NCBI GenBank assembly: GCA_900754965.1
Contig: CAAEEO010000035.1
Span: 1 to 13,838 of the forward strand
From: an uncultured Oscillospiraceae bacterium
GTDB lineage: Bacteria > Bacillota > Clostridia > Oscillospirales > Oscillospiraceae
Length of the DNA: 13,838 bases
Direction: 5' to 3'
Notes under the pieces: generated by a model
Databases searched by the model: none
What the model was told of the DNA's origin: nothing
Seen by the model: the letters and a program-made list of their open reading frames with translations, nothing else
Translations under genes and position numbers: made by a program
Shown here: positions 6,868 through 13,621 of the stretch, piece by piece
How the letters are laid out: each line of letters opens with the position of its first letter
Position numbering within the stretch: position 1 is the stretch's first letter

Positions 6868-8076
6868 ATGAAGGGAAAAAACAATGGCGCTTTGTATCAG
6901 GCGGAGTATGCGGCCATGAACGGCTGCAACTGGATGCTGTATTGCGTGGCCTTTTCCTTCACAGGCCTGTTTTTGCTGGACCGGGGGTACAGCAGTACCC
7001 AGATGGGACTGATTCTGGCGGCGGCCAATGTGCTGGCTTTGCCGCTGCAGCCGGTACTGGCGGATATTGCCGACCGCTCCCGACGGCTGACCCTGTTGGG
7101 ATTGCTGAGCGGGATACTGGCCTTTCTGCTGCTGATGGCCGGGGGCATCCTGCTGTTTTCAGAAAAAGGGGCGGCGCTGACCCTGGCCTATGTGCTGCTG
7201 CTCATGGGGGTGCAGGGGATTCAGCCACTGGTGAATTCCTTCAGCTTTTATTTAGACAGTTGGGGTGCCCACATCAATTTCGGTCTGTGCCGGGCGGTGG
7301 GGTCGTTGGGATTTGCCGCCATTTCCGTGGTGGTGGGCAAACTGGCGGAAACCTTTGGGGTGCGGGTGGTACCCGGGACGGCGGTGGTGCTCCTGCTCCT
7401 GTTTTTGCTGCTGATGGGCGCGCTCCGTTTGCAGCGGGGCAGAGGGGAGACCTCTGCACAGACTGAGACAGACCAGGAGTCTCCCAAAGAGGGACTGACC
7501 ACATTTTTCCGCCGCTATCCCCGGTATGGCCGGTTCCTCATCGGCGTGGCGCTGATCTTTACGGGACACACCTTTGTCAATAACTTCCTGATCCATTTGG
7601 TACAGGCTGCCGGAGGCGGCAGCGGAGATCTGGGCACAATCTGCGCAGTGACGGCGCTGTTGGAGATCCCGGGGATGGCAGCCTTTGCAGGACTGGCCCG
7701 GAAATTCCGGGGAGTGCGATTGCTGCGGCTGTCTCTGGTGGTGTTTACGGTGAAATTGGCGTTGGCACTGGCGGCCAGAAATCTGGCAGGGCTGTATGTG
7801 TCCACCTTGCTGCAGCTGATCAGCTACGGCCTGTTTATTCCGGCCTCGGTGCAGTATTCCGAGGATGTGATGGCCCCCGGGGACAGCGTGAAAGGCCAGG
7901 CGTTTATCACTACGATGATCACCATTGGCGCCATTTTCTCCAGTCTGGCCGGCGGGCGGGTGATCGATTTGCTGGGCATCCGTTGGGCGTTGGCGCTGTT
8001 CCTGGCACTGTCAGTGGCAGGAACCGTGGTGGCGCTGACCGGGGTCGAAGATCCGAAAAGTGCCGCAAAAGGCTGA
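6868..8076 (+). CDS. MFS transporter, MFS_1-like
   Basis: 402 residues from the ATG at 6868, which has GGAGG seven bases upstream. An open frame continues further upstream across the promoter, but that part is opposite the neighbouring gene and lacks a ribosome-binding site. About 12 hydrophobic segments are split by a charged central loop (about residues 193-215, with GRGETSAQTETDQESPKEG), the usual 6+6 MFS plan. The loop between helices 2 and 3 holds ADIADRSRR (65-73), a motif-A-like signature. The overall pattern resembles the sugar/nucleoside-proton symporter-like branch (MFS_1_like), but I cannot name a substrate. It is transcribed alone; a weak hairpin follows. It could be an uptake or an efflux carrier. 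Confidence 0.85.
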   Translation: MKGKNNGALYQAEYAAMNGCNWMLYCVAFSFTGLFLLDRGYSSTQMGLILAAANVLALPLQPVLADIADRSRRLTLLGLLSGILAFLLLMAGGILLFSEKGAALTLAYVLLLMGVQGIQPLVNSFSFYLDSWGAHINFGLCRAVGSLGFAAISVVVGKLAETFGVRVVPGTAVVLLLLFLLLMGALRLQRGRGETSAQTETDQESPKEGLTTFFRRYPRYGRFLIGVALIFTGHTFVNNFLIHLVQAAGGGSGDLGTICAVTALLEIPGMAAFAGLARKFRGVRLLRLSLVVFTVKLALALAARNLAGLYVSTLLQLISYGLFIPASVQYSEDVMAPGDSVKGQAFITTMITIGAIFSSLAGGRVIDLLGIRWALALFLALSVAGTVVALTGVEDPKSAAKG

Positions 8077-8085
8077 AAAATGGAG

Positions 8086-8106
8086 GGTGCAACCGATGGT
8101 TGCGCC
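8086..8106 (+). terminator. Weak hairpin after the MFS gene
   Basis: A 9-bp stem with one G-T pair (GGTGCAACC, loop GAT, GGTTGCGCC) begins ten bases past the MFS stop. It is not followed by a real T-run (AATTTCC), so termination is doubtful. It may only be a transcript-end stabiliser. Confidence 0.35.
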
Positions 8107-8125
8107 AATTTCCAACTCTGCTTGG

Positions 8126-8154
8126 TCGACAGGGGTGGGCCTTTCTGCTAAGAT
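8126..8154 (+). promoter_or_regulatory. Probable promoter of the XRE gene
   Basis: TCGACA (8126-8131), 17 bases, TAAGAT (8149-8154), ending 30 bases before the XRE start codon. The boxes are imperfect but correctly spaced. Confidence 0.5.
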
Positions 8155-8184
8155 GAAAGCAGAAACACACGTGAGGTGAGGAAT

Positions 8185-8808
8185 ATGACATTAGGAGAAA
8201 GAATCTATCAGCTGCGTGGCAAAGCGGGTCTGTCCCAGGGGGAACTGGCGGAGAAAATCGGGGTGTCCCGGCAATCCGTGTCCAAATGGGAGACCGATGC
8301 CAGTATTCCGGAATTGGAAAAACTGGTGCAGCTCAGCGATCTGTTCGGTGTGACACTGGATGAACTGGTGCGGCAGGAAAAACCGGAGACAGAACCGCCG
8401 GAAACTGGGGCGGAGCCTTTGGAAGCAGGGGAAAAGCCGACCGGATTTCCTCCACGAAAAATAGTGGGGGCCGTTCTGTTGGGCGTGGGACTGCTGTGCG
8501 GTGTACTGGCGCTGATGTTTGGCGGCGGGCTGCTGCTGATTGGAGGATATTTCCTGGTCTGCGGTCTGATCTGTCTGACGGTGCGGAAGTATCCGGGACT
8601 GGTCATCGGTTGGGGGACGCTCCTTCCGGCAATGCTCCTTTCCCCTCTGTATACCGGCGTTCGATTGCTGTATGTATTCCATCCGGGATATTATTCCAAT
8701 GGCGTGGGAATCAATCAGCTGGTCGGAATCGGCATGTGGCTCTTTTTTGTGGGATTGGTGATTCGCACGGTGCAGATTGTCCGGCGGAGAAACCGGGAAA
8801 CATCATGA
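8185..8808 (+). CDS. XRE-family regulator with C-terminal membrane domain
   Basis: 207 residues from the ATG at 8185 (AGGTGAG just upstream; an in-frame GTG at 8176 lies within that ribosome-binding site). Residues 5-60 are a Cro/CI-type helix-turn-helix: LSQGELAEKIGVSRQSVSKWE contains the two DNA-contacting helices. A proline/glutamate-rich linker follows (about 64-90), then roughly four hydrophobic segments (about 93-112, 115-132, 138-160, 172-195) and a basic tail. Such membrane-tethered XRE proteins are common in clostridia and usually of unknown target; they are thought to sense envelope or growth conditions. The gene is alone between a weak promoter and a strong terminator. No dedicated partner is evident, though the MFS gene upstream runs the same way. 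Confidence 0.88.
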   Translation: MTLGERIYQLRGKAGLSQGELAEKIGVSRQSVSKWETDASIPELEKLVQLSDLFGVTLDELVRQEKPETEPPETGAEPLEAGEKPTGFPPRKIVGAVLLGVGLLCGVLALMFGGGLLLIGGYFLVCGLICLTVRKYPGLVIGWGTLLPAMLLSPLYTGVRLLYVFHPGYYSNGVGINQLVGIGMWLFFVGLVIRTVQIVRRRNRETS

Positions 8809-8844
8809 GCACTATCATTTTTTGAAAGACGAAGAGAACAGAAT

Positions 8845-8887
8845 GCCCCGGCACCTCCATTTTTACGGAGGCGCCGGGGCTGTTTTT
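8845..8887 (+). terminator. Strong terminator after the XRE gene
   Basis: A GC-rich stem (8845-8858 paired with 8867-8880, 13 pairs and one A-C mismatch; GCCCCGGC/GCCGGGGC outer part) with an 8-base loop is followed by TGTTTTT on the plus strand. On the minus strand the same hairpin, without a T-run, is the only structure near the end of the DUF5662 gene. Confidence 0.9.
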
Positions 8888-8922
8888 AATAATGAGCGAA
8901 AATTTGAGATGGGATCGTGGGG

Positions 8923-9462
8923 TCAGCGCTTGTTCTTCAGCACCTGGGTGCGGATATAGTGAAATACGGCGTCCTCGCCTTCATCCCGGAGCATCCGCAG
9001 CAGGGTTTCCAACAGTGCGCCGGATTCCGGATAAATCATGGTGTGATCTTTTCCCTGCATATAGTATTCATAGGGGCGGTCAAACTGAAACCGATCGCCC
9101 TGATAGACCCGGGCTGCGGCATAGCGGTCGCAGAACATCTCCACCACATATTTTTCGGGCATGGGCATTCCGGTCAGGCGCACCTCGCCGTCCACCCGGG
9201 CATAGTCCAGCCAGTACTCCAGATGGTGCTTGTTCCGCCCTTTATGGTGCAGCCATGCGGAGCTGTATCCCTTATCCCGGCGCTCTTCGTCGTTGGGACT
9301 GTGGTCTCCCTGATAATATCGGGCGCCCACCCAGAACTCGGTGGGACTGTATTTGGACAGATCATGAATCAGGCCCTGCCAGTACAGGCCGGATCGGAAA
9401 CAGTATTTCATCACCAAAAGCCGATGCTTGGTGATGGTCTTGAAATGTGCAAAGGGTCTCAT
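8923..9462 (-). CDS. DUF5662-like protein of unknown function
   Basis: 179 residues from the ATG at 9462-9460, with GGAGG seven bases upstream. The frame stays open for over 1.6 kb further upstream, but that part is antisense to the aminopeptidase and has no start signal; the promoter at 9485-9513 also fixes this start. The sequence is hydrophilic with a striking histidine pattern: TKH13, GLIHDLSKYSPTEFW with H33-D34, H72-H73 and H79-H80 in LHHKGRNKHH, and a C-terminal half rich in Tyr/Asp (EYW, CDRYAAARVYQ). The HD pair and clustered histidines resemble a compact HD-type metal-binding fold, so a metal-dependent phosphohydrolase is conceivable. That is inference from motifs only. I know of no experimentally defined role. 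No signal peptide or membrane segment is seen. Confidence 0.8.
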   Translation of the reverse strand: MRPFAHFKTITKHRLLVMKYCFRSGLYWQGLIHDLSKYSPTEFWVGARYYQGDHSPNDEERRDKGYSSAWLHHKGRNKHHLEYWLDYARVDGEVRLTGMPMPEKYVVEMFCDRYAAARVYQGDRFQFDRPYEYYMQGKDHTMIYPESGALLETLLRMLRDEGEDAVFHYIRTQVLKNKR

Positions 9463-9484
9463 GTGCCTGCCTCCGTTCTGTTTT

Positions 9485-9513
9485 ATTCTATACAGGTCAG
9501 CGGGGAATGTCAA
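9485..9513 (-). promoter_or_regulatory. Promoter of the DUF5662-like gene
   Basis: Minus strand: perfect -35 TTGACA (9513-9508), 17 bases, -10 TAGAAT (9490-9485). The predicted start is about 16-18 bases before the ATG, so the leader holds little more than the ribosome-binding site. Confidence 0.8.
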
Positions 9514-9547
9514 TTCCTCCCCAGGGCGCTCAGAACGGATTTGGAAT

Positions 9548-9585
9548 AAAAAATCCCGCCTCTCGCCGATATGACGGAGAGCGGG
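9548..9585 (-). terminator. Orphan minus-strand terminator
   Basis: A bulged stem (CCCGC at 9555-9559 with GCGGG at 9581-9585; TCTC 9561-9564 with GAGA 9577-9580) is followed on the minus strand by ATTTTTT. No minus-strand gene precedes it: the region upstream on that strand is the leader and body of the plus-strand aminopeptidase. It either ends a small unannotated RNA or shields the DUF5662 promoter from antisense transcription. Confidence 0.65.
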
Positions 9586-9636
9586 GGCAGTGACGGGAAT
9601 CGACTGCGGGGGAAAGCAGGTGTCTGTTTCCCTCCG

Positions 9637-9665
9637 TTGACTTTCCGTTTGCCGTGTGCTTAAAT
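9637..9665 (+). promoter_or_regulatory. Probable promoter of the aminopeptidase
   Basis: TTGACT (9637-9642), 17 bases, TTAAAT (9660-9665). The predicted start is near 9672, giving a leader of about 50 bases that contains the hairpin at 9676-9693. Confidence 0.65.
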
Positions 9666-9675
9666 GAAACCGTCC

Positions 9676-9693
9676 CCTGTCCGACAGGACAGG
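9676..9693 (+). repeat. Leader hairpin of the aminopeptidase transcript
   Basis: A perfect 7-bp stem CCTGTCC/GGACAGG with a GACA tetraloop lies within the predicted leader, 17 bases before the ribosome-binding site. There is no T-run, so it is not a terminator. It may protect the transcript's 5' end or bind a protein. Confidence 0.5.
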
Positions 9694-9720
9694 AAAACTA
9701 CCAGAAAATGAGGCGGAATG

Positions 9721-10944
9721 ATGGATCAGACAATCTTGAAACGATATGCGGAACTGATCGCACGCGTGGGTGCAAATGTACAGCCGGGACAGGAAGTGCT
9801 GCTGTATGCCGGTCTGGATCAGCCGGAATTTGTCGCACAGGTGGTGGAGGCCTGCTATCAGGCCGGCGCAAAAAAAGTGCGGGTGGAATGGAGCTACGAT
9901 CCGGTGCAGAAACTGCACGGGATCTATCAGGATCAGGAAACACTGGAAACGGTGACGGAATGGGAAAAGGCCAAGCTGCAGCACATGGTGGACACCCTGC
10001 CCTGCCGGATTTATCTGGAGTCCTCCGACCCGGACGCACTGCAGGGAATCCCGCAACCCAAATATTCCAACGCCATGGCGGCGCGGTCCAAGGTGGTCAA
10101 ACCTTACCGGGACGCCATTGACAACCGCCACCAGTGGTGCATCGCAGCGGTGCCCGGCAAGGCGTGGGCGGAGAAAGTGTTTCCCAACTTGCAGGGGGAG
10201 GCGGCAGTGGAGGCGCTGTGGAACGCCATTCTGGAAACTTCCCGGGCCATGGGAGACCCTGTGGCGGCCTGGCAGGCACACAATCAGGATTTGAAAACCC
10301 GCTGCGACTATCTCAACGGGAAGAATTTGCGGGCTCTGCACTATCGCGCCGGAAACGGCACCCAACTGCGGGTGGGACTGATGCCGGAGGCACAGTTCCT
10401 GGCAGGCAGTGAACGGACTCTGGGCGGCGTGGAATTTCAGCCAAACATCCCCTCGGAGGAGGTATTTACCACCCCGAAACGGGGCGAGGCTGAGGGCGTT
10501 GTCCACTCTACCAAACCGCTGTCCTTCCAGGGACAGCTGATTGAGAATTTCTCTCTGAAGTTCCATGAGGGAAAAGTGGTGGAAGTGCAGGCGGAAAAAA
10601 ATCAGGCACTGTTGGAGCGGATGATTGCTATGGACGATGGGGCGGCCTATCTGGGCGAGTGTGCCTTCGTGCCCACCCGGTCGCCCATCAATCAGTCCGG
10701 GCTGATCTTCTATAATACGCTGTTTGACGAGAATGCTGCCTGTCATCTGGCGTTGGGCATGGGATTTGACAACTGCCTGCGGGAGTATGATCGGTACACC
10801 AAAGCAGAGCGGGAGGCACTGGGGGTCAACGATTCTGTGATCCATGTGGATTTCATGATTGGCTGCGAGGATTTGGAAATCACCGGAGAAACTGCCGACG
10901 GCGAACAGGTTCCCATTTTCCGGGAAGGGAACTGGGCGTTTTAA
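9721..10944 (+). CDS. Aminopeptidase, M29 family
   Basis: 407 residues from the second of two tandem ATGs (9718 and 9721). I prefer 9721 because GAGG at 9710-9713 is then seven bases away; 9718 would add one Met. It removes N-terminal residues from peptides with a two-metal centre in the cytosol (thermophilic aminopeptidase T/PepS/AmpS type). Expected metal ligands are all visible: a glutamate in NIPSEEVFTTP (246/247), E313 in LGECAFVP, H342 in NAACHLALGMGF, and H375-x-D377 in VIHVDFMIG. Length and start (YAELIARVGANVQPGQ) fit the family. It is a stand-alone gene with its own promoter and a long terminator, probably for peptide turnover or peptide nutrient use. Confidence 0.93.
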   Translation: MDQTILKRYAELIARVGANVQPGQEVLLYAGLDQPEFVAQVVEACYQAGAKKVRVEWSYDPVQKLHGIYQDQETLETVTEWEKAKLQHMVDTLPCRIYLESSDPDALQGIPQPKYSNAMAARSKVVKPYRDAIDNRHQWCIAAVPGKAWAEKVFPNLQGEAAVEALWNAILETSRAMGDPVAAWQAHNQDLKTRCDYLNGKNLRALHYRAGNGTQLRVGLMPEAQFLAGSERTLGGVEFQPNIPSEEVFTTPKRGEAEGVVHSTKPLSFQGQLIENFSLKFHEGKVVEVQAEKNQALLERMIAMDDGAAYLGECAFVPTRSPINQSGLIFYNTLFDENAACHLALGMGFDNCLREYDRYTKAEREALGVNDSVIHVDFMIGCEDLEITGETADGEQVPIFREGNWAF

Positions 10945-10965
10945 CGGCTGACAGCACCGAAAAAG

Positions 10966-11006
10966 AAAACGGTTGAGAAGTTTCTGAAACTTCTCAACCG
11001 TTTTTT
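10966..11006. terminator. Bidirectional terminator between aminopeptidase and MATE gene
   Basis: An 18-bp perfect stem (10966-10983 paired with 10987-11004) with a 3-base loop is followed by TTTTTT on the plus strand. On the minus strand it is followed by TTTTCTTTTTC. It serves the two converging genes. The stop codons lie 21 and 15 bases away. Confidence 0.93.
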
Positions 11007-11021
11007 GCTTTTTGGAAAGAC

Positions 11022-12407
11022 TCAGTCTAAGGATTCCATTGTAAGGTTCTTCAGCCACTTTCCGCTTTTGACCATGACAAAACCCAGAATACATTTGAGC
11101 AGTTCCGGAGTCTGGCACAGGCAGTACAGCGGGAGCATGGGCAGTGTGGTATAGCGGGACAGAACGAAGGCCAGGGGAATATTCACCACCCAGGTGAATA
11201 CGCTGTCAAACAGCAGCGTAATCATGGTCTGCCCGCCGCAGCGCAGGGTGAAGTAACTGGAGTGGGTGAAGGTGACCAGGGGCAGACACACCGCCATGAC
11301 CCGCAGCAGCTGAGCCGCCAAAGTCCGCACCTCCGGCGCAGTGTTATACAGTTTGGGGAACTGGTCGGCACAGACGGCCAGGATTACCGCGAACCCACAG
11401 GCCACAGCCACTGCAAAAGCGATGAGTTTCCAGGCATGATCCCGGGCTTTGTCCAGTTCTCCGGCGCCCAGTTTCTGCCCGGCAATGATGCCCACGGAGT
11501 TGCCCAGGGCAAAGGCCACGATGGTGAACAGTTCCCAGACAGTCAGGCAGATTTGGTAGGCGGCCACAGCCGACAGGCCGCGGGTGGAATAACACTGGGC
11601 CATGAATGCCATGCCGATGGACCAGAAGGTCTCATTGAACAGCAGGGGCAGCCCTTTGATCACAATCCGCTTGGTCAGCTGGGCAGGGATGTGCAGACTG
11701 CTCCAGGCACCCAGAATGAAGGGATAGCGGTGTGCTTTCCGGCGTGTCCAGATAATCAGAATGGCGGCTTCCACCACACGGGCCATCAGTGTGGCGATGG
11801 CGGCGCCTTGGACGCCCAGTTCCGGAAAACCGAATTTGCCGAAGATGAGCAGATAGTTGAAGGTCACATTGATAATGATGGCAACGACGCCGGCGGCCAT
11901 GGGCGCAACGGTTTGCCCGCAGTTGCGCAGGGTATCACTATAGCACTGGGTAAGCACAAAGGGGAAGACCGTGAACACCGCCACCCGCAGATAGGCCTGG
12001 GACTGCTGACGGCACAGAGCAATGTCTCCTGCCTGATCCTCGTGCAGGAACAACTCGATCAGCCGGGGGCCGAAAACCCAGAAAATCCAGGCGGCGATTA
12101 CAGCAAGCACGGTGGTGACGATCACCTTGAACCGGAAGGTGTACCGAATGCCCTCCTGATCGCCTTTCCCGAAATATTGGGCTGTAAAAATACCGGCGCC
12201 GGAAACACCGCCGAATACTGTCAGCTGAAAAACAAACATCAGCTGGTTGGCAATGGACACGCCGGTCATGGCCTCTGTGCCGACCTGACCGACCATCAAA
12301 TTGTCCAACAGGTTCACAAAACTGGTGATACCGTTTTGGATCATCAGCGGCAGGGCAATGGCCAGGGCCATTCGATAAAATTCTTTGGTACCGATCAGCT
12401 TTCTCAT
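11022..12407 (-). CDS. MATE family efflux transporter
   Basis: 461 residues with about 12 membrane helices in two similar halves. This is the multidrug and toxin extrusion plan: cation (Na+ or H+) driven export across the cytoplasmic membrane. Typical features are the N-terminal ALPLMIQNGITSFVNLLDNLMVGQVG segment, EAMTGVSIANQL, FGGVSGAGIFTAQYFGKGD in the first half, and ALGNSVGIIAGQKLGAGE in the second. The start is an ATG with AAAGGAG eight to nine bases upstream. A separate promoter overlaps the end of the LysR gene, so it can be expressed alone or by read-through from LysR. The substrate cannot be told from sequence; drugs, dyes or a secondary metabolite are all possible. Confidence 0.93.
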   Translation of the reverse strand: MRKLIGTKEFYRMALAIALPLMIQNGITSFVNLLDNLMVGQVGTEAMTGVSIANQLMFVFQLTVFGGVSGAGIFTAQYFGKGDQEGIRYTFRFKVIVTTVLAVIAAWIFWVFGPRLIELFLHEDQAGDIALCRQQSQAYLRVAVFTVFPFVLTQCYSDTLRNCGQTVAPMAAGVVAIIINVTFNYLLIFGKFGFPELGVQGAAIATLMARVVEAAILIIWTRRKAHRYPFILGAWSSLHIPAQLTKRIVIKGLPLLFNETFWSIGMAFMAQCYSTRGLSAVAAYQICLTVWELFTIVAFALGNSVGIIAGQKLGAGELDKARDHAWKLIAFAVAVACGFAVILAVCADQFPKLYNTAPEVRTLAAQLLRVMAVCLPLVTFTHSSYFTLRCGGQTMITLLFDSVFTWVVNIPLAFVLSRYTTLPMLPLYCLCQTPELLKCILGFVMVKSGKWLKNLTMESLD

Positions 12408-12438
12408 GGATAAATGCTCCTTTTTTGCATGTTCGGGG

Positions 12439-12467
12439 AGTATAGCACAAATCGGTGTTCAGCGCAA
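12439..12467 (-). promoter_or_regulatory. Probable promoter of the MATE gene
   Basis: Minus strand: TTGCGC (12467-12462), 17 bases, TATACT (12444-12439). The -35 lies within the last codons of the LysR gene. The predicted leader is about 25 bases. Confidence 0.6.
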
Positions 12468-13331
12468 GGCCAGAAGACTGCACACCGCAGAGCTGATGGT
12501 ATTTTTCGGATAGACCAGCAGGGTTTTGGCGCTGGCGCGCAGCCCCTGGAGCGGACGGAAACTCAGCCCCTCGATGCCCCAGTGAATCATACTCTCCGGC
12601 ATCACGCTCACAGCCAGACCGATGCTCACCAGCAGCGCCAGACTGTAAAAATCATCCACCACAAACCGCTTGCTGTCTGCCAGACCCAGGCTGGCGTACA
12701 TATTGGCGATTTGAGAGATGGAGGATTCTGTATCCTGGGCCCGGTTCATGACAAGGGGCATCCCGTGCAGATCTTTAGGGTCGATAATGGGCTGTTTGGA
12801 CAGTGGGTTATCGGAACTGATCATCAGTACACAGGGGTCCACAAGGGTGGTCTGTACCCCCAGCCAGCTGCCCAGTTCCAGTCCGAACCCGGATACCACG
12901 GCCACATCGATTTGCCCGGCAGTGAGGAGATTGATTAGATTCTGGTTGCTGTCCAACACCATGTGGATTTCCGCTTCCGGAAATTTGGAGGTGTATTGCC
13001 GCAGCCGGTCGGCAATGGTCCATAGCTCATAGGCACCGGCATAGCCGATGCGTAAATCTGTTTCCTGGCCCATGGAAATCTTCTGTCCCTGGGTCACGGC
13101 GGTGTGATACTGGGACATGAGCTGTTTGCACTGGCGGTAAAAAACTTGTCCGGCCGGCGTCAGGCGGACACCACGTTTGCCACGAATGAACAGCTGAAAT
13201 CCCACTTCCTGCTCCAAAAGCTTGATTTGCTGACTGACTGCAGTTTGAGAAATACAATGCTCCTCTGCTGCTTTGGTAAAGTTCAGATTCTCTGCAGCAG
13301 ATAAAAAAACAGGCAATCTTTGAATACTCAT
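12459..13331 (-). CDS. LysR-family transcriptional regulator
   Basis: 290 residues, the normal LTTR length. Residues 3-62 form the winged helix-turn-helix, with ENLNFTKAAEEHCISQTAVSQQIKLLEQEVGFQLFIR the classic LysR pattern, followed by RGVRLTPAG. Residues from about 90 form the periplasmic-binding-protein-like effector domain (DLRIGYAGAYELW to VSIGLAVSVMPESM). It should act as a tetramer whose DNA binding changes with a small-molecule effector. The ATG has GAGGTG five bases upstream. It is divergent from an SDR gene across a 290-bp region with inverted repeats, and 51 bases upstream of a MATE pump on the same strand. Either could be its target; divergent placement favours the SDR. The effector is unknown. 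Confidence 0.92.
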   Translation of the reverse strand: MSIQRLPVFLSAAENLNFTKAAEEHCISQTAVSQQIKLLEQEVGFQLFIRGKRGVRLTPAGQVFYRQCKQLMSQYHTAVTQGQKISMGQETDLRIGYAGAYELWTIADRLRQYTSKFPEAEIHMVLDSNQNLINLLTAGQIDVAVVSGFGLELGSWLGVQTTLVDPCVLMISSDNPLSKQPIIDPKDLHGMPLVMNRAQDTESSISQIANMYASLGLADSKRFVVDDFYSLALLVSIGLAVSVMPESMIHWGIEGLSFRPLQGLRASAKTLLVYPKNTISSAVCSLLALR

Positions 13332-13370
13332 GAGTACACCTCTTGCATTCTTGATACATTTTATATGTAC

Positions 13371-13399
13371 ATTATAGTCAAAAGAAAATGTTATGACAA
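13371..13399 (-). promoter_or_regulatory. Promoter of the LysR gene
   Basis: Minus strand: TTGTCA (13399-13394), 17 bases, perfect TATAAT (13376-13371). The predicted start is near 13364, about 30 bases before the ATG. A TACAT-N5-ATGTA inverted repeat at about 13355-13369 overlaps the expected start and could be an autoregulatory site. Confidence 0.7.
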
Positions 13400-13433
13400 G
13401 ATGAAAATTTGATATTGGACAAAAGGGTGGAAA

Positions 13434-13463
13434 CCTGTTATTCTGTTAACGTTAGATAACAGG
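13434..13463. repeat. CCTGTTAT-N14-ATAACAGG inverted repeat
   Basis: Perfect 8-base arms flank a 14-base AT-rich centre that itself contains GTTAAC and AACGTT. It lies upstream of both the LysR and the SDR promoters, and no gene covers it. There is no T-run on either side as expected of a terminator. It is a plausible LysR recognition site, though the spacing is wider than the usual T-N11-A box. Confidence 0.55.
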
Positions 13464-13516
13464 CACAAAAAAATGAACAAAATAAAGAACAACTTCAGCA
13501 AAATGAAGGAAAAACT

Positions 13517-13539
13517 GCGTTTTTGTCCTACAAAAACGC
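13517..13539. repeat. GCGTTTTTG-N5-CAAAAACGC inverted repeat
   Basis: Perfect 9-base arms with the 5-base centre TCCTA, ending 11 bases before the proposed SDR -10 box and covering its -35 region. On the minus strand it is followed by AGTTTTTCC, so a weak terminator is an alternative. Position favours an operator controlling the SDR gene. Confidence 0.55.
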
Positions 13540-13547
13540 GAAAATCA

Positions 13548-13556
13548 TGTTAATAT
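13548..13556 (+). promoter_or_regulatory. Possible extended -10 promoter of the SDR gene
   Basis: TG-T-TAATAT forms an extended -10 element without a recognisable -35 (the region has TACAAA, 16 bases upstream). The predicted leader is about 60 bases. A missing -35 would fit a promoter needing an activator. Confidence 0.45.
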
Positions 13557-13621
13557 GTTCACAACGAACGAAGAAAATGGAATTGAAAAATAAGAAATAA
13601 TAAAACAGGAGGATATGTATC

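Noticed and set aside
9555..9610. Possible tRNA-like T-arm (GATTCCC-type bases) on the minus strand
   Set aside because: The required TTCRA loop and the acceptor, D and anticodon arms cannot be built around it.
9463..11118. Upstream extension of the DUF5662-like frame into the aminopeptidase region
   Set aside because: The extension is antisense to the M29 gene, passes through a terminator and the DUF5662 promoter, and the ATG at 9462 has a good ribosome-binding site.
11262..12413. Long plus-strand open frame opposite the MATE gene
   Set aside because: Its Gly/His/Gln-rich composition is typical of the antisense of a GC-rich membrane protein gene; it has no start signal.
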